DNA of 64,000 bases, taken from the NCBI GenBank assembly GCA_021495925.1, contig JAKEKT010000090.1:92557-156556 (forward strand), written 5' to 3'. The position numbers were made by a program, and so were the translations under genes. This DNA comes from Diplodia intermedia. Taxonomy: Eukaryota > Ascomycota > Dothideomycetes > Botryosphaeriales > Botryosphaeriaceae. Positions 20,539-32,578 of this stretch are shown here, one piece after another (position 1 is the stretch's first letter; every line of letters starts with the position of its first letter). Under the pieces are notes generated by a model. The model was not told where the DNA came from. It made no database searches and worked only from the letters and a program-made list of their open reading frames with translations.

Positions 20539-22544
20539 TCAGAATCTACTCGACTTGTCGAAGAAGTTGTAGCACATCTGCAACGGCTCCAGCACCTTCA
20601 CCAGCAGCTCCCCCCGCCAGTTCCCATCGTCCGCCGCATCGGTGCTCCTCCTCGCAGTCGTCGTCTTCCCCAAACACCACTTCACCGCGTCCGCAAACTC
20701 CGGCCCCGCATCGTCCGCCGCCTCCTCCTCCGCCCACTCCAGCGCCGCCGCCAGGTTCAGAAAGACGTTCCTCTTGCCGTCCGGCGCGACGTATCTCTTT
20801 TCTCTGTCGTGCGCGTCGAGCGTCTCGTTGAAGACCAGCTCGAGCAGCATGGTGCCCAGGAGCGCGAAGGTGGGTCCGGGCCGGGACGAGAGTTCGTGGG
20901 GCGAGCTGGTGTCGGCGAGGTGCTTGGAGATGTAGGGTTCTATAACAGAGATGGCGTTGCTGTCGCCGCCGCTTTGGCGTGGGAAGACGATGTCCGACGT
21001 CGTCCAGGTGTTGCCGGTGAGCCACTGGGTGGAGTGGAGCTGGAGGTAGGATGAGGAGAGGGTCAGCGCGATGTAGAATCGCTGTTTGCGCGTGAGTTTG
21101 ACGCCGAGGGAGCCGTCTATGAGGGAGCGCAGTGAAACCATTTCTCTCTGGTCGGTGGAGCACGGCGGCTGCAGCTTGGGGTATACGGCGAAGTGATGTT
21201 GGTCGTCTTTGAGAACGCCGAAGCAGGTGGGGTTCAGGGAAGACATTGAGTTGCATAGGTCTTTGATCTCTGCAGTCTCTTGCGTTCTAAGTAGAATGTC
21301 AGAGTCGTGCTTCGTATGATGTCTAGGGAGTAAGCTACTTACACGTCACTGCTTGACTTTGGAGTTGAGGGAGTAGACGGAGGCATTTCGAATGCTACCT
21401 TTTTCCGTTCGGGTGCTGAATTTGTGCGTTTAGTATGTCCCGCCCTGTGAATGTATTAGCCTTAGTGCCGAAATCAGCCAGATTGTCGTACTGTTTCAAC
21501 AAGCAAGATTGAGTTTTGCGTTTCTTTGCCCTGCCGAGAATGTTCAGGCCCGATTTGGATCCTCCATCCACTGGCTCATTGTAAGGCTGCTCCGGCTGCT
21601 CTTGGTGTACTATCTTGATTTGAGTCTCCCTTGAAATCCACAGCGGGGAAGGAGATGGTGTTCCGCCAAAATGAAGAGCATGTTGAAGTCGTAGTCTATT
21701 GGTTTGCGATGGCGTAGTAGTAACTGGACTGAATGCTTGACTTTGCACTTGCAAACCATAGCTTTGTTGAGTAGCGTGTACAGTCCGTCAGCATGCCGAT
21801 GGAACTCGCAGAGCTTTGGGTCGACTTTGTTGCGGTCTGTTGATATCTGCCGGGCGCTTTCAAGGGCAGAACCTGCATCGCATCGATTCAATAGATCTTG
21901 TTGTTGGCGGTTGTATCTCGAGACTGTGCTCAGCAGTTCCTCACGAGTCGATTGAGAAAGGCTGAATTTCAATTTGAGGTACTCATGCTTTACATGGGCT
22001 TTGACCATGTCTTTGCAGTCGGAGATTGACGTCTTCGCAACGAATTAGCACCTCTCATCCGAACAAACAAGGTGTCTTACCTCTAATAGTAGGATTTCAT
22101 GGAACCGCTTCTTGGTGAAGCCGAGTTCTTCACCAAGGTCTTCAAGGGCATCATTGAGCGCCACCATGGTCTCCAAATACTCATCACGGATAGATGGGAG
22201 ACGTTTGTCCAATCTTTTGATCAGACCAGGTCTTTTCCAGACAGCACAACCAGGCTGGGCCAGAAGCTCGCTCAGAAGAGATTCCTCGTCATCGGGAATG
22301 AGAGGTACGAGGAGCTCTTTCAGATTCAGCTGATAGAAGGCATGCTGAACTCGGAGATCGTTGATGCATTTTCGGTACTCTTTCCGGACATTGCGCCATG
22401 TACCTGCAAGCTTGCTGGCCTGTTTTGTGCTGTCGATAGCGCTGCGAGCGATTAGAACAGTGCAGTAATGACTCGGAATACAGCATACCAGATTAGTAAT
22501 GGGAAGGCGCCCAGGACGAGACCAGCAACTTCGATGCCGCTCAT
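20539..22544 (-). pseudogene. DUF7580-domain protein gene carrying a one-base frameshift
   Basis: Start ATG at 22544 (MSGIEVAGLVLGAFPLLI). Exon 1 is 22544-22489, exon 2 is 22441-22081, and exon 3 starts at 22032. A last exon 21286-20539 is joined through an intron at 21342-21287, giving the in-frame join SSSDV-TQETAEIKDLC. The N-terminus, a helical middle part and the C-terminal domain (LTRKQRFYIALTLSSSYLQLHSTQWL to the stop) match the DUF7580 family as remembered. These proteins often co-occur with HeLo-like and other fungal incompatibility-type proteins. In exon 3 the frame reads ...YDFNMLF and must then shift by one base near 21,668-21,675 to continue as HFGGTPSPSPLWISRETQIKI. No intron explains it. 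A further intron near 21,420-21,490, ending TACTAAA...TTCAG, is likely. Without the frameshift this would be a full-length gene, and a sequencing error is possible. Confidence 0.72.
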
Positions 22545-22947
22545 ATTTCTGTCATGGTAGAGGCCTGCCGCCTAGTGTTGTGAAAAAGAATTGGTGCCCA
22601 GTGTGGGATTGTGGAAGCGTGTTCTTATCAGTCGGGGGTTGGTGTCAGCCTTGCATGGATGGTTTTCGCTGCGCGAATGCGCAATCGCGTATGTGACAAA
22701 TTCTTCGGCTGCAGGTCAGCTGTGGGACCAATCGATAAGGGCAGTATGCTGACCAGGCTGGGGCTTGTGCAAGGCTGATTTCGCCTTGGTGTCACTTACG
22801 AGTCTGCCCTGCTTTCTTACTGGATAGCAGGCGCATCGGCCTCGTGCGGGGTATTGCCACCATTGCAGAGGCTGAGCCCTTCGATAAGGTGACGTTTCTG
22901 CTACGCTCGCTCTCCCGTTGCTTCTCAACAACTTACCTCTACTTGAA
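22545..22947. promoter_or_regulatory. Shared bidirectional promoter region
   Basis: 403 bp between the start codons of the divergent DUF7580 gene and the C2H2/ankyrin/zinc-cluster gene. A short distance for two separate fungal promoters, so shared control is plausible. No individual binding site can be named. Confidence 0.45.
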
Positions 22948-25900
22948 ATGGATCTCTCAGTTTATTCCCGGCGCTGCCTAGATGGGTTCAACCGGCTTCG
23001 GGCCAAGACGGTGCCAACAGATGGGCAAAGTGACCTTCACAGTGATATCAGTGGGGAGCTTGGGCGGTTCAGGATTTGGGCCGAGAACATTGGAGCCTTA
23101 CAGAATGCCCAAGAACAGAGCTCCCTGAACCATCGTCTGAGGGATTGCGAACCTGTCCTCCACCAGATAAAAGACATTCTGAATGAACTCGACGACACAC
23201 TCCAGGAGCGTAAGTCGTAAACACTGAGCAGATCTGGATCTACCGGACATAAGTTGACGTCATGTATTAGTGGTCAATGAATGCACGGATGGAGACGGCG
23301 CCTCATTGCAGGTTGATAGTGCGACCGGCCCCAGCAATGAGATCGAAGAGCTCCTGGACTCTATCAGGGACTGCACATCGAGCCTCTTCAAGATATCGGT
23401 GATCCTTCGTAACGCAACGCCGAGGGATCGTTACAAACGAGCAGAGCTGGTCGGTGGAGACGAGTTCAACGATCAGTTCGATATCGCTCACGTGCAGCAA
23501 AAGTTCCCAAAGATTGGAGAAAGCCCTTGGCTGGCTGCACGACTTGGCCGGTGTATAGCTAAGCGCCGAAAGTATCTGCGTTATTGCAGAGACCACCGTG
23601 CAAAGCTTTCGCGCCCTTTGGAGGCACGGCATGCAGATGTTGAGGCAGTTGAGAAGAAGAAAAGAGGCCATGATGCCGTAGAGGAACCGTCGACCGAAAG
23701 ACATGTGGTATCAAGACCAGAGAGCGGATTTGCTCCGACCAGTGCATCAACTTTGCAGCCTGACGCTGTCATGCCTTTCGATGACCAGGCGATCGAGACG
23801 CAGTCGCAGACGTCCGCAACCACCACGATAGTTCATCAAGACTCAAACAGCGCTCTCAGCGTGCGCCCACTAGTAGACGTTTCCGACGGCCATTTTGATT
23901 TCGAATGTCCATATTGCTGGAGCATTCAACATATCAAAAACCAGCGCACTTGGAAGTAAGTGTAATTACCAAACAAGTGCCAATCACGACGGATCTGACA
24001 TGTTCTCAGAAAGCACGTTTTCTCGGACCTGCGTGCCTACGTTTGCACGTTTGAGCACTGTTCCGACATGATGTTTGCGGATTCCTACTCTTGGGTTGCC
24101 CATGAATTCGACAACCACCGGCAGGAGTGGAGTTGCCAGCTTTGTCACAACACCTACACATCCGAGAATGAGTTCCAAAAGCACGTCACTTCCAAACACA
24201 GTATGAAAGCTTCCTCAACGCAATTAACCGCTTTGACAAGAGCTGCTCTGCATCAAAAGGAGGAAGTCGGCGCGGGAGAATGCCCATTTTGCGATGAATG
24301 GGAAAACGCTCTTCGCAGCGTGAATGAGCACATACCGGAGGATCAACCGGTTCTTGCCCCACGACGGCAGTACCGAAGACATGTGGCGCACCATATGGAA
24401 AACCTTGCTCTTTTTGCAATCACACCACATATGGCAGAATCTGACGAGGAGGCACTGTGTGGGAGCAACGAGGCTGCCTTCCATGAGCTCGATGGTCACT
24501 CGAAACATAAAGGCGAGCGACACTTCGCCACACTACTCGACGACGAAGAAACTGAAGAAACACCCCTTCATTTCGCTGCTGCGAACGGTCTGTTCGAGGA
24601 TGTCAAGCTTCTGCTGGACGGAGGAGAGGACCCAAACTCTCTCAATGCTGCTGGCACCACAGCAGTTGAGCTTGCAGAATATGAAGGCCACCACGAGATT
24701 GCGAGTTATCTGTACAAGCGAGGGGCCCGGAAGCACAACGTGCAGCGCAAAGCCTGCCTACGCTGCAAACTTACCAGAGACCTCTGCGTCGGAGGAGATC
24801 CATGTATCCGTTGCACAAAAGCACACAATCGCTCGTGGCAGATCCCATGCACGAGTGTGGATATCAAGGACATGGGTGGTTTTGTGAATAGTTCTCTTTT
24901 CGACGCCCCGTCTGGATACAATCCACAACAGTACGAGAGCTTCACAACACCTGAATATCCATCCACGCCAATCAAATTCCACCTTGGTTCTGGCCCGAGC
25001 CTTGTTATCATGGTCCAGAAATCTCCTGTAAGCGATGACGACAGTCTCAGGGTCTCATGGAACGAACGCATCTATGATGGGAGTTTGTGAGAGTTCAGCA
25101 TCCCCCGCACCGAGACTTGGATTACCAAACCCGGTGAGCCCTTGCGTCCCAAAATAGCAGAGTATATCAAAAGTGCGTGGACAATGAGACGGTAAATTTT
25201 CACCTCGAAATGACGAGGACTGGACTAAGGTCCCTTCACATCTTCAACATTCTCAGATTAGTAGGGCGTTACTACAGGAAAACCAACGAAACAATCCTTA
25301 GGAAAGCTCTTTGTCTCTGTATGGCTTTCAGCCTTGTAGGGCGACCTACACTGATGGAAAGAGACAGCATCGGAGAAAATACGGAGGGTCGAGTCACCAT
25401 ACCAGATAGCCATTACTACGGAGAAACTCTGGCACCTGGCATCATCGACAAAGCCATCAAGTATGAGCTCACTGCTTTATGGCGGTCTTACCACTACGAA
25501 GTACTCGAGGAGCTGTCTTCGCTTTTCGCCTCTGTCTACTCAGGCGACAGACTCAGAAACTGGCCCGCTATCTTCACTGTCACAACGACGCTCCTCATGG
25601 TATGGGAGAGGATGCAATACGAATTCCGCAGGAAAGATACCACCAAAGGGGAAGAATTATGTGCAGAGATGGGGCGGATTGCCGTGCCTGTTCTCACTGG
25701 CCTTGTTCAAGCCATCTCGCAAAAGCTCCCTTCCTTCACGGAATGGGATACCAAGAAGCACCAACATCTGCTTGGGTCAAACGAAGCTACGAACTACTTG
25801 ATGACGGAAATTGGCTTGTTTGTCAAGGATTACAGTAAGTTGAAGAGCCTTCTTGCCTCGGTCAGAACTATTTAACCAACCTTTCTTCAGAGGCATACCT

Positions 25901-26021
25901 TCACAGCTTCGCCGTCGCGGAATACGACCCGAAAAATCCAGCCTGCTTTGACCTGAAATTCGTGTCTCGCATCCTACTGCGGACCTCGTCACCTCCCATC
26001 TCAGCGGAAGAAAAAGCATGA
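22948..26021 (+). CDS. C2H2 zinc finger - ankyrin - Zn2Cys6-like multidomain protein
   Basis: Proposed exons 22948-23209, 23271-23955, 24010-25086, 25161-25834 and 25891-26021, joining to 942 aa. The N-terminal roughly 210 residues are helical, with 'ELGRFRIWAENIGALQ' and 'NATPRDRYKRAE', an N-terminus that recurs in ascomycete signalling and NLR-like proteins. Around residues 300-440 are two or more C2H2-type fingers (CPYC...H; C-x2-C-x12-H-x4-H at WSCQLC). Two ankyrin repeats follow (ETPLHFAAANGLFEDVKLLL, about 495-560). Next is a GAL4-like cluster with spacing C-x2-C-x6-C-x5-C-x2-C-x11-C (about 563-600), and a 340-residue helical C-terminus. The third intron (25087-25160) has GT-AG ends but no branch consensus. 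The genomic read-through of that stretch looks coding apart from one TGA (25088-25090) and a one-base shift near 25,173, so this may be a disrupted gene. Role inferred: nuclear regulator or immune-type sensor. Confidence 0.7.
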
Positions 26022-26473
26022 CGGTAATTTCCCTCCTTTGTTCCAGTTGACAACGACTATCTTCCCCTCACACGAGAGAAAACGTGCTGTCAGCTCCTCC
26101 CCAGCGCGATTGGGTTGATCGCCGGCCGCCCTCGCCATCGGGATACCGAAAGACGCAATGCGCCGCACTTTTTTCGCGTGCACCTCATCAACACCACGCA
26201 TCACGTCATCCACAACCCCGAACCACCTCATAGGCCCATTCGCAATTTCTTTTCCTCTCGACTGGTCGATGGCTGCGATAAGGAAAACAACCGCTCGGCG
26301 ACGCACGCCTGCCGATCCGCCGCGGCGCATTGGGTAGAAAGTGTTTGCGATGCGCACGGCGACGATCGAGCTTAATGGGCGCTGGGATGGCGGGATGATG
26401 CATGTTCATGGGAGGCATACTTAAAAAGGGCGGCCCAGAACGTCGGGCGCAAGAACCGCACCCGCACGCTTCC

Positions 26474-29100
26474 ATGGATACATACGCGATGGCTGTGGAT
26501 ATCCTGGCCAGAGATGATGGCTCCAGCGGCGAGGCTCTCGCGCCTCCGCTTTCGCAGGCCGTGGGGTACGTCGTTGTTGTGGTGGTGGGGTTGATCATCG
26601 CTTTTGGTACGTCTGGGCCACTTGCAGCATAGGACGGCGATGGACTGACTGCTTCGAAGGCATGGTTTTCGTGACGAAGATTTTGAAGAAGACTGTCGGC
26701 GAGGACAACAAGAAGACGGAAGTGTTCATGACAGCCAACCGTTCCGTGACTCGGGGCCTTACCTCCTCCGCTGTCATCTCAGTAAGTCTCACAACACCGA
26801 AAATTGCAAGGTCAGATGCTGACGACGAGTGCAGTCCTGGCTCTGGAGCACGGCGATGCTCGGGTCGTCGCTGGTCGGGTACCAGTACGGTGTTTCCGGC
26901 CCGTTCTGGTTCGCGGCCGGATGCAGCCCGATGATTGTGTTCTTCGCTCTGCTGGGAATCTCCTGCAAGAGAAAGATTCCCGAAGCGCACACGTTGCTCG
27001 AGATCATCAGGATCCGTTACGGTGGGTTTTGTAAGGCCACGGCAAGCAGCTTCGATGTTGACATGCGCAGGAAACATCGCCCATGTCGTTTACATGGTAC
27101 TCTGCCTGCTGAACAACCTTTTTGCCTGCGCAAACATGCTGCTGGGCGCTTCTGCCGTCATCACTGCCATGTAAGCGATCCTCTTGCCTCCATGGAGCTC
27201 CGCTGGAAAGAACACTGACATCTCCCAGGACCGGCATGCATGTCATCGCGGCAACCTTTCTTCTCCCCGTCGGCGTCGGGCTGTACACATTCGTCGGCGG
27301 CATCAAAGCAACGTAACGCCCCATCAGACCCCGGAACGAATGACCTTCCCGGCAAAAGACGTACTGACACCCGCTCGCACCAGCTTTTTGACCGACTACC
27401 TCCACACATTCACCATCCTCATCATCCTCTGCTTCTTCACCGTCAAAGCCTTCACCGTCGAAGAAATCGGCTCCCTCTCCAACCTCTTCGACATCTTCCA
27501 ACAAGCCGGGATCCGCCACCCTGTCTCCGGAAACCACGATGGCTCGTACCTCACCATGACCTCCAAAGGCGTAAGGGCCCCCTCCACCCAACGACTTCCC
27601 AGTACCGCATGCAGCTCACACAGACCGCCACCACAGGGCATCCTCTTCGGCATCATCCACATCTGCGCCAACTTCGGCCTCGTAATCGTAAGCCCTTCTC
27701 ACTCCCTCCTCCCCCGCCCCACCAGCCTCCCCGTCCGCTAACCACGCGCAACGCAGATGGACACCAGCTTCTTCATCAAAGCCTTCGCCGCCTCCCCCTC
27801 CGCCGTGGTCCCCGGCTACGTCATCGGCGGCACCGCCTACTTCGCCATCCCGTGGGCCATCGGCACGCTCGCCTCCGCCATCGTCCTCGGGCTCGAGACG
27901 ACCTCGCCCCTCTCCCCCACCTACCCGCGGCGCATGACATCGACCGAGGTCTCCGGCGGCCTCGTGCTGCCCTACGCCTTCATGGCGATCGCAGGCCGCG
28001 GCGCGGGCGCCTTCTGCGTGCTGCTCATCACCTTCATGGCCGTCACCTCCACCCTCTCCGCGCAGGTCATGGCCGTCGCCAGCATCCTGGCGTTCGACGT
28101 GTACCGCACCTACGCCAACCCGCGCGCCACCGACGCCGACGTCATCCGCGCCTCGCACGCCGGCGTCGTCGCGTTTGCCGTCGTCGCGGCGGCCTTCAGC
28201 ACGCTGCTGCACGCCGTCGGCATCGATCTCGGGTGGACGCTGTACATGCTCGGCATCGTCACGTGCCCGGGCATCTTCCCGACCGCGCTCGCGGTGCTGT
28301 GGCGCGGGCAGAGCCGCGCTGCCGCTGTCGGGGCCCCTGTGCTGGGGATGGCGACGGGGGTTGCGGTGTGGCTGGGGACTGCGTATGCGTTTGAGGGGGA
28401 GATCAGCATCGCGTCGACGGGCGCGACGCTGCCGTGTATGTATGGCACTGTGGCGGCGACGGTGGCGCCGCTGCCGTATTCGCTTGCTATCACGGCGGCG
28501 ACGGGCGGGCAGGGGTGGGAGTGGAGCGCGTTCGGGAGGGAGAGGTTGGCGTTTGAGGTCGAGATGGGGGGGAGGGATGCGGAGTTGGAGAGGGAGGTGC
28601 TGGAGGGGGAGGGGGAGGAGGCGAAGGCGAGGTTGAAGAGGTGGGGGCGCGTCGCGGCGGTGTGGGCGGCGGCGACGTTTTTGGGGCATTGGGTGTTGTG
28701 GCCGTTGCCCATGTATGCGGCGAGGTATGTGTTTGGGGAGAAGGTGAGTGTTTTCTTTTTCTTTTTTCGTTGTGGCAGGTCACCACTTGGATTTTGATGA
28801 GCTGACATTGGCGCACGGCAGTTTTTCGCGGCGTGGCTTGTCGTGGCTATCGTCTGGCTGTGGGGGACGCTGCTGGTTGCGGGATTTTACCCGCTGGTCG
28901 ACGGCCGTGACCAGATCGTGGCTGTGTGGAGGGGCCTACGATCAGGTTCTGGGACGAAGTCGGGCAAGGATAACATCGGCAGTTCGACGTCGGCCAGCGA
29001 TGGTGAAGGCAATGGGTCGACAACGCAGCAATCGCCGGGGATAACGAAAGATGAGAGCTCACTTGACGTCATTGCGAAGGCTGAGGCGTTGGAAAAGTAA
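26474..29100 (+). CDS. DUR3-like: DUR3-type urea/solute sodium symporter
   Basis: Nine exons: 26474-26606, 26660-26781, 26835-27021, 27071-27170, 27229-27312, 27384-27570, 27637-27687, 27757-28743 and 28822-29100. All join in frame to 709 aa, close to the usual size of DUR3. Family features of the sodium:solute symporter superfamily: TEVFMTANRSVTRGL, then SSLVGYQYGVSGPFW, HTLLEIIRIRYG, LLPVGVGLYTFVGGIKAT, FLTDYLHTFTILIIL and DTSFFIKAFAASPSAVVPGY. About 15 membrane helices are expected, in the plasma membrane. DUR3 proteins take up urea and related compounds by ion coupling and are usually induced under poor nitrogen. The acidic tail after the last helix is divergent. An alternative start is the in-frame ATG at 26489. 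It is the last gene before the RIP block, yet it shows no damage. Confidence 0.9.
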
Positions 29101-29323
29101 TCAGCAAAAGGCATTGGAGATCATTTGTAAGGAACGCGACACACGGCTTCCCCGCAGAACAGGGGTTTGCAGCAGCGAGATGGAGTTGATGAACGGAAGA
29201 AGACGGACAGTCTGGATCGAACGCGGGCCAGATTCGGCAGGCCAAGCAGGCCAAGCATTGGAGAGCAGCCAATGAGCAGCGCGGCGGCCAACTGCCGAAA
29301 GCTTGCACTACGGGCGATCCGCG

Positions 29324-29340
29324 CACGTTATAACGTGTAA
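29324..29340 (+). repeat. Left terminal inverted repeat
   Basis: 17 bp matching the reverse complement of 45945-45961 at 16 of 17 positions. The core ACGTTATAACGT is itself palindromic, which weakens the orientation argument, but the extra flanking bases also match. Confidence 0.55.
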
Positions 29341-29374
29341 GGAATGCACGTTGTAACGTGCATGTTACATTATC

Positions 29375-29480
29375 GTTTTATACGTTGTTTCGTGTCTACT
29401 ACACGTTATATTATGTTTCTACTATACGTTATTTCGTGTTTATTATACGTTTCTACTACACGTTATTTCGTATTTATAGT
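29375..29480. repeat. Subterminal ACGTTATTTCG-type repeats
   Basis: Several copies of a motif around ACGTTATTTCGTGTTTA and TCTACTACACGTTAT in a 100-bp stretch. Related copies in the opposite orientation lie at 45,840-45,915 at the other end. Subterminal repeats of this kind are typical transposase-binding arrays. Confidence 0.5.
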
Positions 29481-31784
29481 ACGTAGAATCATGTATTTTA
29501 GTAGATATATATACTAAATAGATAGAAATCCTTATAATAAACGTAGTATCTCTATAACGAGATAATTCGAAATCTTATTACGATCTAATATATTCTACGT
29601 GGCTTAAAGATAAACCTCTAAATCTAAGCGATATTATACTTTTTACTAGAAGATTACGAGTTCGTTTCTAGTCCGTGTCGCTATTAAATATTAAATTTAC
29701 TTTTTTACTAGAGCGGCCGTCGCCTTAGTAACTATTATTATTATTATTATTACCCTCTCCTCTAGAGAGAAGAAGAAAAGAGAAAGAAGAGCGTCGCTAT
29801 CGCTATTATTAATTATAGCGGCGAGACGATAGTAATTTACTTCTACGTATATTCTATAAGTAGAAGGTTTAACTAAGAAGAATTAAGAGGTATATATTAC
29901 GTACTATAGTAGTATACTTATACGGTTATTCGAGAATAGAAAGTAGTAGATCTATCTTAATATATTAGCCGCGAGGTATTAATTAAGTAGTTAGATAAGA
30001 TATCTACGTTACTAATTAATATTATCGTTTCGTATAGTATTCTATATATCTACTACTATATAAGTAGTATATTATCTTTCTCTATCGACTTTATAGATAA
30101 GTCTAATAAGACATCTAAGATTTAGTACGTTAATAAATATTCGTCTACTAATAGTACTATCGTAGATAATAACGTCGAAACGCTTATTATACTTTAAGTT
30201 TTAAACTAATTAGACGTAAGTATACTCGCTATCTTAATTATCTAGGCCTCGTACTAATACGTAGAAATCGATTATACTAACGCCTACGATATCGTTAAAC
30301 TTAGTATACGTAGCGCGATAGTTATTACGTCGATAATCGAGGCCGCGTAGATTAAGAGAAGCGGTCGAACCGAAGATATTATTATTATAACGCGGCTAGT
30401 AGCGTCGATAGTATTAAACATAGCGCGAAATCTTAAATTATTAAAGATCGAAGTATTAAAAGTAGTTTCGTAGCTTTTTAAGTCGTAGCTTCTTCTACTT
30501 AATAGTATAAAAGTTATTAAGAAGCTAAGAATAACGCTACTACGTTAGAACGATAATCGAAGCGTAGATATTAAGTCGTATATAGTATAAGTACTCTCGA
30601 CGTACTAAAGTATTAGCTAAGCTAGTACTTATATACGATTTTAAGCTTACTATAGACGTAATAAGGCTATAAAAACGCTTTATCGAAAAGGTCTATATAT
30701 AGTAGGCTAGTCTATAGTCGCGTATATAGAAGAATATATAAAGAATCGAGTAGAAGTTAACTATATAGACGCGAAGACTCTATAGATTTTATTAGAGAGT
30801 ATAGTAGAGCTCTTCGTAGTTACGTACGAAATTAGTATACTTTTTCTATAGAATCTTTCTATCTTTAATATCGATCTTACGCTTAGTTATAATAACGTAT
30901 AACGTTCTAAGATCGCGGAAGTTATTATAAGTAGCCTTTAAAAAATACTTATATAAGAGCGGTACGCTCTAGTACTAGATAAAGTCGTTCTACTTAGAGG
31001 CCTTAAAGAACTTATATCGAACGTATAGATTACGAGAAGCGGCTCTAAGAGCTAAGAATATATTCTTACGAGTATTTACGAAGATTTAAGCGAAGCTTAG
31101 CTTCGCGAAGCTTTAAAAAATATAGAACGACGAAGTATTACTAAGCTTCTTATCTATTTATAACGAGAATAGTCTAGTTATAACGTTATATAAGATGTAG
31201 TACATAATATTAATCGAAAAGCTACGAGAAAAGTCTAGAAACTTAAGTTCGAGAAGTATACTCTTTTAAGTAACGTCTATAAGTTTAATATAATATTAGC
31301 TTCTATAGTAGTATATATATTATAGAATAGAAAGCGTAGGGCTTCGCGAAGCTAGCTTTTAGAGTAGTATATATATTATAGTATACGGCTTCGAAGGGCT
31401 TCGCGAAGCTTCGCGATCGCGACGATAATATTAAAATCTAGATTAGATACTAGAAGCGTAGGGCTTCGTAGAGCTTCGCGAAGCTTTTATAAGGGCTATT
31501 AACGTTCTATTATAGAAAATAGTACGTTATTTACGTTTAATAGCGTCTTCTTATTACGGCTATTAACCGCATTCTAAATATTAGCCCGTAGATACTATCG
31601 TAAAAGCTATCTAAAGTCGCCTTTATAAGAAAGATAGTATGTTAAGCTAGTAGCGCTATTATATATACGATTCGATAACGTTCTCGAGTACGTTCTATAT
31701 AGTGTCTTTATATTATCGGGCCGCTTTATATCTATCGTATTAGCGATGGCTAGGCCGTCGCTAGTAACGAGAACGATATAAGTA

Positions 31785-32578
31785 CGAAGAAGAAATAAAG
31801 CTTTTATATTACTATTACGTACTATAATACCGTTATTAAGAGTCTTTAGTTCGTAGATAAGGGGCTAAAGAAAACTATCTAGATCTTTATACTTCTTTAG
31901 ATTAAGTATTAGTAGAGATAGAAGCTCGTTATCGCGCTAAAATCGCTTATCTAGAGATAGATTAAGATTAAAACGAATAATTAGAGTAGTCTTATAATAG
32001 TATTAATTTATTATAACTTATACGCTATCTAGCGAGAGCTATAGACTAACGTTCGTTATCTATCTAAAAAGATTCTACTTTACTTAAATATCTTTAAATA
32101 AGAGATCGTTCTAGAAGTTACGTAGTCTATCGGCGACTAATAGCGTCGTAAGTCTTATACGATAGTTCTTTATAATAGCCGCGAATCGCGAACTATAAAG
32201 AAGGCGTAGATAATATATAAGAGAAATATAGATATACGTTATACGAGAATCGTTTATTTAGTAATAAAACTAAGGCTTCTTATAGTACGAACACGCTCGA
32301 AGGTCTAAATAGACGCTAGTATATATTATATATAAGTTAATATAGTAGTAAATAAACTTCTCGTATATTATTATATATCTACGTAGCTAAATAGAGGCGT
32401 AGCGAATGCTTAGAAGGGTCGCGTTAAAATATAAGCGTATAAGAGTTCGTAGCTAGACGTATTTCTCGCGGCTAATAGAATAACTAGATAATATCTAATA
32501 AGTTATATCTATTATAAGTAGAAGTTTAGGATCTAACGACTTATTAGCTTTATATAATTATCTTTAAAATCTACTTCG
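31785..32578 (+). pseudogene. Stop-riddled reading frame A, 5' part (before Gypsy insertion)
   Basis: One plus-strand frame reads about 265 codons with protein-like composition, broken only by TAA/TAG codons, as if CAA/CAG had become TAA/TAG. It contains Arg/Ser-rich and hydrophobic stretches (for example SNDLLALYNYL near the end). It runs into the Gypsy LTR at 32,579. When the retroelement and one target duplication are removed it continues in the same frame from 41,113. I do not recognise the protein. The true start cannot be located because all ATGs are lost. Confidence 0.5.
32574..32578 (+). repeat. Target-site duplication CTTCG, left copy
   Basis: CTTCG directly before the 5' LTR, identical to 41108-41112 directly after the 3' LTR. 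Five-bp duplications are standard for Ty3/Gypsy integration. Confidence 0.85.
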
